From Kribbella sp. VKM Ac-2568 (GTDB taxonomy: Bacteria > Actinomycetota > Actinomycetes > Propionibacteriales > Kribbellaceae): a stretch of 64,000 bases of DNA. The notes beneath the pieces are model-generated. The model was given only the letters and a program-made list of their open reading frames with translations. It searched no databases and was not told the origin of the DNA. Shown here one piece after another: positions 27,245 to 35,002 of this stretch (positions are counted from its first letter, which is position 1; each line of letters starts with the position of its first letter). Where the stretch lies: contig NZ_SLVF01000010.1 of assembly GCF_004345365.1 (NCBI RefSeq), positions 62,001 to 126,000 of the forward strand, in the 5' to 3' direction. The position numbers and the translations under genes were made by a program.

Positions 27245-28093
27245 ATGACACCCCCGCACGAACACGACCTGGGCCTCGTACACGACCTGGGCACGCTCCG
27301 CCGGCGGAACGTGCTGCGACTGTTGGCAGGCGTCGGCTTCGCGGCGATGGCCGGCTGTGCGACCGACGACTCCACTTCCGGCGGCTCCACGAGCCCTTCC
27401 AGCAGCAGCCCGTCCAGCAGCGGTACGACGTCGGCCACTACGCCGAGCCCCAGCGCATCGACCGCAGACGTCGACGAGATCCCCTCCGAAACAGCCGGCC
27501 CGTTCCCAGGAGACGGGTCGAACGGCCCGAATGTGCTGACCGAGTCCGGCATCGTCCGCAGCGACATCACCAAGAGCTTCGGATCCTCCTCAGGCGTTGC
27601 CGAAGGAGTCCCGCTCACGGTTGAGCTCGTAGTACTGGATGCGGACAAGGACACCGCGCTGGCGGGTGCTGCCGTCTACCTGTGGCACTGCGACGCCCAG
27701 GGCCGGTACTCGCTCTACGACACGGAGATCACCGACGAGAACTACCTGCGCGGCGTCCAGGCGGCCGATGCCAACGGCAAGGTCACCTTCACCACGATCT
27801 TCCCCGCGGCGTACTCCGGCAGGTGGCCCCACATCCACTTCGAGGTCTACGCGTCGCTGTCGGAGGCCACGGCCGCAGGGAAGATCAGTGCGACCTCCCA
27901 GCTGGCTCTGCCCGAAGAGGCCTGCAAGGCGGTCTACGCGACCTCCGGGTACGACGGGAGCACCCAGAACCTGTCCAGGACGTCGCTGCAGAGTGACAAC
28001 GTCTTCGGCGACGACGGCGGCGTACACCAGCTGGCGAGCATGAGCGGCAGCGTGCAGGAAGGCTATGCAGCTCGCCTCACCGTGGGTGTGTAG
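27245..28093 (+). CDS. Intradiol ring-cleavage dioxygenase-like Tat lipoprotein
   Basis: A 282-residue secreted member of the protocatechuate/catechol dioxygenase fold. The N-terminus has arginines at 19-21 (TLRRRNVLRLLAG) and a lipobox ending in Cys38, so Tat export with lipidation is likely. A Ser/Thr-rich linker (residues ~40-75) precedes the domain. Iron-ligand motifs are visible: AVYLWHCDAQGRYSLY and ENYLRG for the tyrosines, and RWPHIHFEVY for the two histidines. Cytosolic relatives open catechols; the role of exported ones is poorly defined, possibly oxidation of aromatics outside the cell (inference). It lies alone between divergent and co-oriented neighbours. Confidence 0.85.
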   Translation: MTPPHEHDLGLVHDLGTLRRRNVLRLLAGVGFAAMAGCATDDSTSGGSTSPSSSSPSSSGTTSATTPSPSASTADVDEIPSETAGPFPGDGSNGPNVLTESGIVRSDITKSFGSSSGVAEGVPLTVELVVLDADKDTALAGAAVYLWHCDAQGRYSLYDTEITDENYLRGVQAADANGKVTFTTIFPAAYSGRWPHIHFEVYASLSEATAAGKISATSQLALPEEACKAVYATSGYDGSTQNLSRTSLQSDNVFGDDGGVHQLASMSGSVQEGYAARLTVGV

Positions 28094-28128
28094 CACGGCG
28101 TTACCTAGGGACCAGTAGCGTTACCTCG

Positions 28129-29280
28129 ATGTCCGAGCCGCGTGATCCCCAGAGTCCCGCCCAGCCTGCCGGCGCACCACCCGGCACCTGGGTGCTCGGC
28201 CGTGTCAAGGGGATCCGGCTCACCATGCGGTACACCTGGCTTCCGGTCGCAGTACTGCTGGCTCTGGGCTTCTCCAGCATCATCGGGCAGCAGTTCCCCG
28301 ACCTTGGCAACTGGCGCTACGTGGCGTCGTTCGCCTTCGTGATCGCGTTCACCGTGTCGATCCTGCTGCACGAGCTCGCACACGCGCTGGCGGCGCTGAA
28401 GTTCAACATCCAGGTGTCGGAGATCAACCTCGGCTTCTTCGCGGCCGGCACGCACATCGAGGGGGAGCGCAAGAGCCCTTTCGAGGAGTTCGTCGTCTCG
28501 GTGGTCGGCCCGCTGGCCTCCCTGCTCGTCGGCGGCCTCGCGTACCTCGGTGCGCGCGCGGCTGACGAAGGCGTCGCGTACGTCGCGCTGTTCGAACTCG
28601 CCGTGGCCAACCTGATCGTTGGCGTCACCAACCTGCTCCCGGGGCTGCCGCTGGACGGTGGCTGGGTACTGCGAGCGTTCGTCTGGAAGCTGACGGGCAA
28701 CATGCACACCGGGACGATCGCGGCCGCGTGGGCGGGCCGCCTGATCGCCATCGCGGTACTGGCCGCGCCTGTGATCCTGCAAGAGTTGTTCGACCGGCCG
28801 CCGACCATCATCGACTTCGTGATCGCCCTTGCGGTCGGCTTCTTCCTCTGGATGGGCTCGACGGCCTCGCTCATGCAGGCCCGGCTCCGCCGCAAGCTCC
28901 CCGCCCTCCAGGTCCGCACCCTCGCCCGCCGCGCGATCGCCGTACACGCCAGTACTCCGGTGTCGGAAGCGGTCCGCCTAGCCGCCGGGGCGCAAGCGGG
29001 CGCCGTAGTGGTCATCGACGGCGACGACAAGCCCCACGCGCTCGTCTCGGAGTCCGCAGTCAACGCGATCGCCCCGAACCAGCGCCCCTGGACCACGGTC
29101 GGCGAGGTAGCCACCCGCATCGGCGCCGGCCACATCATCGGCGTCAACGACACCGGCGAAGAAATCCTCGCCACCCTCCGCAAGAACCCCGCCACCGAAT
29201 ACCTCGTCCTCGACGCCAACGGCGCCGTCTACGGCGTCCTCGCCACCGCCGACGTAGAAGAGGCCTTCCGCGCCCGCTGA
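28129..29280 (+). CDS. M50 site-2-type metalloprotease with CBS pair
   Basis: A 383-residue intramembrane zinc protease. The zinc-binding HELAH is at residues 81-85 inside a membrane helix, and the third ligand is in LLPGLPLDGGWVLR. Six membrane segments fill residues ~35-235. The last ~130 residues form a CBS-domain pair (IAVHASTPVSEAVRLA, ATEYLVLDANGAVYGVL), which may sense adenylates. The 10-bp word GCGTTACCT occurs twice just before the ATG (28099 and 28119), with no evident meaning. This protein lies just upstream of the proteasome genes in many actinobacteria. Its substrate is unknown. Confidence 0.92.
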   Translation: MSEPRDPQSPAQPAGAPPGTWVLGRVKGIRLTMRYTWLPVAVLLALGFSSIIGQQFPDLGNWRYVASFAFVIAFTVSILLHELAHALAALKFNIQVSEINLGFFAAGTHIEGERKSPFEEFVVSVVGPLASLLVGGLAYLGARAADEGVAYVALFELAVANLIVGVTNLLPGLPLDGGWVLRAFVWKLTGNMHTGTIAAAWAGRLIAIAVLAAPVILQELFDRPPTIIDFVIALAVGFFLWMGSTASLMQARLRRKLPALQVRTLARRAIAVHASTPVSEAVRLAAGAQAGAVVVIDGDDKPHALVSESAVNAIAPNQRPWTTVGEVATRIGAGHIIGVNDTGEEILATLRKNPATEYLVLDANGAVYGVLATADVEEAFRAR

Positions 29281-29339
29281 CCCGGCACGCCGGCATGGCG
29301 GTATGGCGGGCGAGGTGGTGGGCGAACATCAGGCGCGGT

Positions 29340-29437
29340 GGTTCGTCCGGAAAGGGCGCGAGTGGTGCGCCCGGCAACGGATGCGAGTGGTGCGCCCGGC
29401 ATGGGTGCGGGTGGTTCGGCCGGGCATAGGCCGAGGT
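29340..29437 (+). repeat. About four 24-25 bp tandem repeats (island B)
   Basis: Units resemble ggtgcgcccggcatgggtg followed by cgggt or cgagt, with length 24 or 25 bp. They correspond to the three 25-bp units at 14803-14877. Confidence 0.75.
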
Positions 29438-29451
29438 GGTTGGCGGTCTCC

Positions 29452-29571
29452 GCTGCGTGATGGTGCTGGTCGGGCTGGTGTGCGTCAAGAGAAGCGCCTT
29501 TGGCGTCCCTTCGGGATCGAAACAAGTTTCGACTCTTGACCCACCCCATCCCGACCAGGGAAGGACGCAGC
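29452..29571 (+). repeat. Structured repeat element, copy B
   Basis: A 120-bp copy with the same GCTGCGT/ACGCAGC ends, GTCAAGAG/CTCTTGAC pairing and apical GAAAC-AA-GTTTC hairpin as copy A, plus three extra bases before AGCGCC. The flanking sequence also matches island A, so A and B form one subfamily. Confidence 0.85.
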
Positions 29572-29595
29572 TACGCGGATCCCGCGCAGAGGTCT

Positions 29596-29703
29596 GAGCC
29601 GGGTCGGGGTGGTGCTTTCGGGATGGGGTGCACCGGGCGACGGAGGTTTGAGCCGGGTCGGGGTGGTGTTTTCGGGGGTGGGGTGTACGGACCGACAGGT
29701 AGT
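29596..29703 (+). repeat. Two 54-bp tandem repeats (island B)
   Basis: Units begin at 29596 and 29650 with gagccgggtcggggtggtg; they correspond to those at 15033-15140. Confidence 0.8.
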
Positions 29704-30081
29704 ACTGGGGTGGTCGCGGAGGTTCCAGGCGTGGGGTGCCTGCCGGGGTGGTGTGTGCGGCGACTACTTCCTGTTCTTCGGTACGCCGGCGGCTCCCGGG
29801 GGTGGGTGTTTGCCCCGAGGAGTGGTGGTTGCGGTCATTCGAGGGTTGGCGTTGGTCGGGTTGTTCGTCCACTGGCAGGTTGTTCGGTCAGTGGCGGGTT
29901 GGTTGGCGGCGTGTGGCTCGTTGCGGGGTCCGCTGGCGGGTCGTTCGCCGGCTGGCGGCTTGTAGAGCGCCAGTGGCCGAGCAACCCGCCAGCGACGGCC
30001 TGCCGGTGGCCCGGAGCGCACCTTGCGCACCAGACGTGCTCCCTGGGCCTTGTCGCCATACCTCTCAGCGGCTCCGGGATA

Positions 30082-30198
30082 GCTGCGTCCTTCCCTGGTC
30101 GGGCTGGTGGGTGTCAAGAGTCGGAACTTGTTCCGATCCCGAAGGGACGCGAAGCGCTCACTTGACGCACACCAGCCCGACTAGCACGATCACGCAGC
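30082..30198 (-). repeat. Structured repeat element, copy D
   Basis: A 117-bp copy on the minus strand. In element orientation the arm segment TCGGGCTGGTG is matched exactly by its complement CACCAGCCCGA in the other arm, whereas copy C pairs TCGGGGTG with CACCCCGA: a compensating G-C/C-G exchange. The apex is GGAAC-AA-GTTCC as in copy C. Confidence 0.85.
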
Positions 30199-30225
30199 CC
30201 GGGGACGCAACCACCTCCGCCTATG

Positions 30226-30297
30226 CCGGTGGAACCACCCGAGCCTTTGCCGTTGGAGCCGCCCGAGCCTGTGCCGGTGGACTGTCCAGAACCTGCG
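30226..30297. repeat. Three 24-bp tandem repeats (island D)
   Basis: Units start at 30226, 30250 and 30274, each near ccggtggaaccacccgagcc plus four bases. They sit on the outer side of copy D, as the 25-bp repeats do for copies A and B. Confidence 0.8.
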
Positions 30298-30370
30298 CCG
30301 ACCGGGTCAGCCGGGGGCGGCGTACCGGCGTACCGGGGTGCGGGTGGTGGGCGGTTAAGGTGAGCGCCTT

Positions 30371-31327
30371 ATGTCTGATCTTCGTGACTTTCCTGATGTG
30401 TCGTACTCCGGGGTCCACCACGGGCCGCTCCAGGCGGGGGAGTGGATCACCCTGTCGGACCCGAAGGGGCGGCGGCACTCGGTGTTCCTGGAGCGGGGGA
30501 GGATCTTCCACACGACCAAGGGCGGGATCGCCCACGACGACCTGATCGACGGGCCGGACGCGGTGGTGATCCGGTCGGCGGGGAACGTCGAGTATCTGGC
30601 GCTGCGGCCGTTGATGGCCGACTACTCGGTGTCGATGCCGCGGGGGGCCGCGGTGATCTACCCGAAGGACACCGCGCAGATCGTCACGATGGCCGACATC
30701 TTCCCGGGCGCGAAGGTGGTCGAGGCGGGTGCCGGGTCGGGCGCGCTGACCACCGCGCTGCTTCGGGCCGTCGGCATCCATGGGGAGGTCATCTCCTACG
30801 AACGGCGCGAGGACTTCGCCGAGGTGGCCCGCAAGAACGTGACCGGGTTCTTCGGCGGGGAGCACCCGGCCTGGCGGCTCGAGGTCGGGGACCTGGTGGA
30901 GTCGCTGGACGAGACGGACGTGGATCGCGTCGTACTGGACATGCTGGCCCCCTGGGAGTGCGTTGACGCCGCCGCGGGTGCGCTGGTGCCGGGTGGGGTG
31001 TTCTGCGCTTACGTCGCCACCACGACCCAGTTGAGCCGGGTCGTCGAAACGTTGCGGGCGCACGGTGAGTTCACCGAGCCGCGGGCCTGGGAGTCGCTGG
31101 TCCGGGACTGGCACGTCGAGGGGCTCGCCGTCCGGCCCGGCCACCGGATGCAGGGGCACACCGCGTTCCTGGTCACCGCCCGGCGGATGGCGCCGGGGGT
31201 GAAGGCGCCCCGGAAGAAGCGGCGTCCGGCCCCCGGAGCGTACGGCGACGACTATTCCGGGCCGCGCCGGTCCGAATCGGTCGGGGACACGCCGACGGCA
31301 ACCGATTCATCCGCAACCGACACGTGA
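30371..31327 (+). CDS. trmI: tRNA (adenine(58)-N1)-methyltransferase
   Basis: A 318-residue class I methyltransferase that makes m1A58 in the T-loop of tRNA. The SAM-binding motif is VVEAGAGSGALTTALLRA near residue 117, followed by the acidic loop YERREDF and the catalytic region VVLDMLAPWE. The N-terminal small beta-barrel domain of the TrmI family occupies residues ~15-85. A basic, low-complexity C-terminus (~270-318) is longer than in thermophilic TrmI but common in actinobacteria. The gene precedes arc, as in other actinobacterial proteasome loci. Confidence 0.93.
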   Translation: MSDLRDFPDVSYSGVHHGPLQAGEWITLSDPKGRRHSVFLERGRIFHTTKGGIAHDDLIDGPDAVVIRSAGNVEYLALRPLMADYSVSMPRGAAVIYPKDTAQIVTMADIFPGAKVVEAGAGSGALTTALLRAVGIHGEVISYERREDFAEVARKNVTGFFGGEHPAWRLEVGDLVESLDETDVDRVVLDMLAPWECVDAAAGALVPGGVFCAYVATTTQLSRVVETLRAHGEFTEPRAWESLVRDWHVEGLAVRPGHRMQGHTAFLVTARRMAPGVKAPRKKRRPAPGAYGDDYSGPRRSESVGDTPTATDSSATDT

Positions 31328-31402
31328 TGGGATTCAGCTTGCTCAGTGAGGTTTTCTGGGTAAGGTCCATAGGGTCGAGCCCCACATGGTGAGGTGATGA
31401 TC

Positions 31403-33139
31403 GTGGCTGGAGACGAGAGTCCTACCGCGGCAGAGCTGCGTAATCAGGTCCGGTACCTGGAAGCCGAGGTCGCAGCGTTGCGGCGTCGGCTGTTGGAGCA
31501 CCCGGCGGACAGCCGGTCGCTCGAGAGCAGACTGTCGGAAACCCAAGCGTCCTTGGCGAGCGTGACCGCGCAGAACGAGCGGTTGGCGGAAACGCTGCGC
31601 GAGGCCCGAGAGAAGATCATCGCCCTCAAGGAGGAAGTCGACCGGCTGGCGCAACCGCCGTCCGGTTTCGGTACCTTCCTGGGCCGCAACGACGACGACA
31701 CGCTGGACGTGTTCACCGGGGGACGCAAGCTCCGGGTCGCGGCGAGCCCCTCAGTCGACCTGGACGCGCTCAAGCTCGGCCAGGAACTGATGCTGAACGA
31801 GGCGTTGAACGTGGTCGAAGCCTGCGACTTCGAGGTCGTCGGCGACGTAGTCATGCTGAAAGAGCTGCTGGCCGACGGCGAGCGGGCACTGGTCATCGCG
31901 CAGGCCGACGAGGAACGGGTCGTCCGACTCGCGTCACCGCTGCTCGACCAGCCGCTGCGGGCCGGCGACTCGCTGCTGCTGGAGCCCCGCTCCGGCTATG
32001 TGTACGAACGGATCCCGAAGTCCGAGGTCGAGGAGCTGATCCTCGAAGAGGTGCCGGACATCGACTACACCCAGATCGGCGGCCTCTTCGGCCAGATCGA
32101 GCAGATCCGGGACGCGGTCGAGCTGCCGTACCTGCACAAGGACCTGTTCCTGGAGCACGAGCTCAAGCCGCCGAAGGGCGTCCTGCTGTACGGCCCGCCG
32201 GGCTGTGGCAAGACGCTGATCGCCAAGGCGGTGGCGAACTCGCTGGCCAAGAAGGTCGCCGAGAAGACCGGTGTCGAGGGCAGGTCGTTCTTCCTCAACA
32301 TCAAGGGTCCCGAGCTGCTGAACAAGTACGTCGGCGAGACCGAGCGGCACATCCGGCTGGTCTTCCAGCGGGCCCGGGAGAAGGCCTCCGAGGGTATGCC
32401 GGTGATCGTGTTCTTCGACGAGATGGACTCGCTGTTCCGCACCCGCGGCTCCGGTGTCTCCTCCGACGTCGAGAACACCATCGTCCCGCAGTTGCTGAGC
32501 GAGATCGACGGCGTCGAGGGCCTGGAGAACGTGATCGTCATCGGTGCCTCGAACCGTGAGGACATGATCGACCCGGCGATCCTGCGGCCGGGCCGGCTGG
32601 ACGTGAAGATCAAGATCGAGCGGCCGGACGCCGAGGGCGCCCGCGACATCTTCTCGAAGTACCTGACCACCACGCTGCCGTTGCACGCCGACGACCTGGG
32701 GGAGTTCTCCGGGGACAAGTCGGAGACCGTGAACGGGATGATCCAGCGGGTCGTCGAGCGGATGTACACCGAGACCGACGAGAACCGCTTCCTGGAGGTC
32801 ACCTACGCCAACGGTGACAAGGAGGTCCTGTACTTCAAGGACTTCAACTCCGGCGCGATGATCCAGAACATCGTCGACCGGGCCAAGAAGATGGCGATCA
32901 AGGCCTACCTGGACGAGAACCAGAAGGGTCTGCGGGTGCAGCACCTGCTGCAGGCGTGCGTCGACGAGTTCAAGGAGAACGAGGACCTGCCGAACACGAC
33001 CAACCCGGACGACTGGGCCCGGATCTCCGGCAAGAAGGGCGAGCGGATCGTCTTCATCCGTACGCTCGTCTCCGGCAAGCAGGGCACCGAGCCCGGCCGC
33101 TCCATCGACACGGCAACCAACACCGGGCAGTACCTGTAA
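31403..33139 (+). CDS. arc: Proteasome-associated AAA ATPase (ARC/Mpa)
   Basis: The hexameric unfoldase that recognises pupylated proteins and threads them into the 20S proteasome. An N-terminal coiled coil (residues ~10-75) is the Pup-binding region, followed by two OB folds. The AAA module has Walker A GPPGCGKT, Walker B VIVFFDEMDSLF and arginine fingers in NREDMIDPAILRPGRLD. The C-terminus ends GQYL, matching the tail that docks on the proteasome alpha ring. Starts at GTG 31394 or ATG 31397 are also in frame, but GAGG at 31391-31394 fits best as ribosome site for GTG 31403. Confidence 0.95.
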   Translation: MAGDESPTAAELRNQVRYLEAEVAALRRRLLEHPADSRSLESRLSETQASLASVTAQNERLAETLREAREKIIALKEEVDRLAQPPSGFGTFLGRNDDDTLDVFTGGRKLRVAASPSVDLDALKLGQELMLNEALNVVEACDFEVVGDVVMLKELLADGERALVIAQADEERVVRLASPLLDQPLRAGDSLLLEPRSGYVYERIPKSEVEELILEEVPDIDYTQIGGLFGQIEQIRDAVELPYLHKDLFLEHELKPPKGVLLYGPPGCGKTLIAKAVANSLAKKVAEKTGVEGRSFFLNIKGPELLNKYVGETERHIRLVFQRAREKASEGMPVIVFFDEMDSLFRTRGSGVSSDVENTIVPQLLSEIDGVEGLENVIVIGASNREDMIDPAILRPGRLDVKIKIERPDAEGARDIFSKYLTTTLPLHADDLGEFSGDKSETVNGMIQRVVERMYTETDENRFLEVTYANGDKEVLYFKDFNSGAMIQNIVDRAKKMAIKAYLDENQKGLRVQHLLQACVDEFKENEDLPNTTNPDDWARISGKKGERIVFIRTLVSGKQGTEPGRSIDTATNTGQYL

Positions 33140-33162
33140 CACCTGCCCACCACGCGACACCC

Positions 33163-33196
33163 CAGCCGCCCCGGTCCCCACGGACCGGGGCGGCTG
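33163..33196 (+). terminator. Hairpin terminator after arc
   Basis: A perfect 15-bp GC-rich stem (cagccgccccggtcc and its complement) with the four-base loop ccac, 24 bp after the arc stop. There is no clear T-run afterwards, which is common in high-GC genomes. Confidence 0.8.
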
Positions 33197-33318
33197 TGCG
33201 TTGTCAGCTCAGGCGGAGTACGCCGCGGCGGGCGGCTGCTGGAGGGTGCCTACTCAGGGGGTCGGACCGGGGTCTTCCCTGATCCGTCAGGTGGTGAAGC
33301 TGTCGTAGCTTCCTGGGT

Positions 33319-33663
33319 ATGGCGACGGACGAGATTCGCAAGGACCTGCGCGCCGCGGTGGCCGCGCGGCAGGAGCTGGGCCCGGACTACGAGCCCGAGA
33401 TCATCGACGCGTTCCTGGAGAAGATCGACGCCCGGATCGCCCAACGCCCTGTCGCTCCGGAGCCGGTCCGGACCGGGCCGCCGAGCAAGGAGAACGACCC
33501 CGGCGGCCTCGCCCTCGCGATCGTCTCCGTCGTGGCCGGTATCCCGATCACCGCGATCGCCGGCGAGATGGAAGGCACCTTCGCCGTCATCATCTGCTGG
33601 GGAGGCCTGGTCGGCATCAACCTGGCCCGCTCCATCTCCCGCTTCATCGCCCGCCAGCCGTAA
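33319..33663 (+). CDS. Small membrane protein of unknown function
   Basis: A 114-residue protein. The first ~60 residues are charged and probably cytoplasmic (EIRKDLRAAVAARQELGPDYE, given as EIRKDLRAAVAA and RQELGPDYE). Two membrane helices follow, LALAIVSVVAGIPITAIAG and FAVIICWGGLVGINLA, with the short hairpin GEMEGT between them. I do not recognise a named family; similar small two-helix proteins are common in actinobacteria. It lies between arc and a convergent phosphotransferase gene. Codon use is normal, and the ATG and stop are well placed, so it is likely real. Confidence 0.75.
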   Translation: MATDEIRKDLRAAVAARQELGPDYEPEIIDAFLEKIDARIAQRPVAPEPVRTGPPSKENDPGGLALAIVSVVAGIPITAIAGEMEGTFAVIICWGGLVGINLARSISRFIARQP

Positions 33664-33688
33664 CCCGCCAGCAGGTCGCCAGAGCGGC

Positions 33689-34432
33689 TCACAGGCGCGC
33701 CAGGATGCCCTCCAGGCCGCTCTGCACGTCTTCCGGTTGGTCGAGCAGCAGCCCGCGATGTACTTCGTACCAAGGCCCGAGCTGGTGCCAGTCGTGCGCG
33801 CGGCTGCGGAGCTCCGGGGTGACGCCGTAGGTCTCGCTGACGCCCTCGGCGATGCCTGCTGGGGCGCCGTTCAACAACCAGCACAAGTCCAGCGCCGGAT
33901 CGCCGATCTGAGCATCAGTCCAGTCGATGATCCCGGTGATCCGCCCGTCAGCGACGAGCAGGTGATCCGGCCCGAGATCCGCGTGAACCAGTGCCGTCCG
34001 GACTCCACCGAGCCGCTCCAGCAGCGCCAGGCCGGCAGCCTGCGCCGAATGCGGTAGCAGAGGCACAACCTTCGCCCGGGCCTCGTCGAGGAACACCGTC
34101 TTCTCCGCGGCCGCCGTCTCCGCGTCCACCGCGCCATGGGCGACGGCCTCGGCCGGATCCACCGCGTGGAGCGTTCTGAGGAATGACCCGAGCTCCCGGC
34201 CCAGCGCAGTACTGCCTGCTTCTAGTGGGTCTCCGACCAGGAGACGATGGCGTACGCCGTACTCAGTGGGCTCGGGGACTGGCACGGGCAGCGGGACTTG
34301 TGGGGCGAGCCAGGGGAGGAGGCGGGTCTCGGCGAGTAGGCGCGGGCGGACTTCCTCGCGACGTGGTTCGCGGTGCAGCCAGTCGCCGTTCAGCCAGGCG
34401 CGGCTGTCCCAGCCGTTGTCCTCGATCCTCAT
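33689..34432 (-). CDS. Aminoglycoside phosphotransferase (APH)-family kinase
   Basis: A 247-residue protein-kinase-like phosphotransferase. The catalytic loop reads LVHADLGPDHLLV, with the Asp expected to act as base, and the metal-binding segment is GIIDWTDAQIGDPALDLCW. The glycine-rich start typical of the N-lobe is weak. Members of this family modify aminoglycosides, macrolides or small metabolites; the chromosomal setting beside a Nudix gene suggests housekeeping or repair rather than resistance (inference). Its ATG overlaps the stop of the upstream Nudix gene by four bases. Confidence 0.85.
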   Translation of the reverse strand: MRIEDNGWDSRAWLNGDWLHREPRREEVRPRLLAETRLLPWLAPQVPLPVPVPEPTEYGVRHRLLVGDPLEAGSTALGRELGSFLRTLHAVDPAEAVAHGAVDAETAAAEKTVFLDEARAKVVPLLPHSAQAAGLALLERLGGVRTALVHADLGPDHLLVADGRITGIIDWTDAQIGDPALDLCWLLNGAPAGIAEGVSETYGVTPELRSRAHDWHQLGPWYEVHRGLLLDQPEDVQSGLEGILARL

Positions 34433-34929
34433 GCGAGGCTGCGGACGAGTGGACCGAGCAGGGCAGCGGTGTCAGGCATGAAGGGCCACTGGGGGTCGTC
34501 CAGCCGCGCTACGAGCTCCGCGGGGGACATCCAGTCGCCCCACTCGACCTCCTCCGGCTGGTGCTTCACCGGGCCGTCCCAGACGCACGTGTAGAGGTAG
34601 GCGTGGTAGCTGGTGACCTCGTCCGCGTAGTCGCCCTCCGGCAGTTGCGTGAGCTCGACGCCGGTGATCCCCAGCTCCTCGGCCAGCTCGCGCACGACCG
34701 CGTCGTACGGGTCCTCACCGGCCGCTACGACGCCGCCGGCCGCGAAGTCGTACCGGCCCGGGTAGACGTCCTTGGTGGGCGTCCGGCGGTGCACGTAGAT
34801 GTCGCCGGCCGTGTTCCGGACCAGTACTCCGGTCGCGCCGTGGCGCAGGTTGTCGCGCCGCATGACGGAACGTGGCGCGGATCCGCACACCCGGCCGTCG
34901 CTGTCCAGCAGTGCCACTTGTTCGTCCAT
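34429..34929 (-). CDS. Nudix hydrolase (IDI/MutT-like)
   Basis: A 166-residue Nudix protein. The Nudix box GGVVAAGEDPYDAVVRELAEELGI is complete (shown as GGVVAAGEDPYDAVV and RELAEELGI), giving the metal-binding glutamates. N-terminal sequences around VMRRDNLRHGATGVLV resemble the isopentenyl-diphosphate isomerase-like subgroup. The substrate is not evident. Translation is probably coupled to the APH gene that overlaps its end. The upstream side faces dop, so the 73 bp between them must hold both promoters. Confidence 0.88.
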   Translation of the reverse strand: MDEQVALLDSDGRVCGSAPRSVMRRDNLRHGATGVLVRNTAGDIYVHRRTPTKDVYPGRYDFAAGGVVAAGEDPYDAVVRELAEELGITGVELTQLPEGDYADEVTSYHAYLYTCVWDGPVKHQPEEVEWGDWMSPAELVARLDDPQWPFMPDTAALLGPLVRSLA

Positions 34930-35002
34930 CTGGGCAGTCTCACAGGTAACCCTGTGGACACAGCAACACCTTTAGTCGGCCCGACCGCGTAGGCTCGATC
35001 GC

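Larger units (their letters stand above)
29281..30370. other. Intergenic repeat islands B and D, facing each other
   Basis: The 1.09 kb between the M50 protease and trmI hold no gene I can support. In order: ~25-bp tandem repeats, structured element copy B (plus), two 54-bp repeats, short GGCTGGC/GTTGTTCG repeats, then copy D of the element on the minus strand and three 24-bp tandem repeats. The arrangement looks like two islands of the same kind meeting tail to tail. The trmI promoter must lie in the last ~70 bp or inside the repeats. Confidence 0.72.

Noticed and set aside
28099..28127. Direct repeat GCGTTACCT twice before the M50 protease gene as an operator
   Set aside because: Only nine bases, no symmetry and no third copy; chance cannot be excluded.
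29736..30545. 269-codon plus-strand frame through islands B/D into trmI
   Set aside because: It overlaps trmI in another frame and is made of repeat DNA; no ribosome site or recognisable domain.
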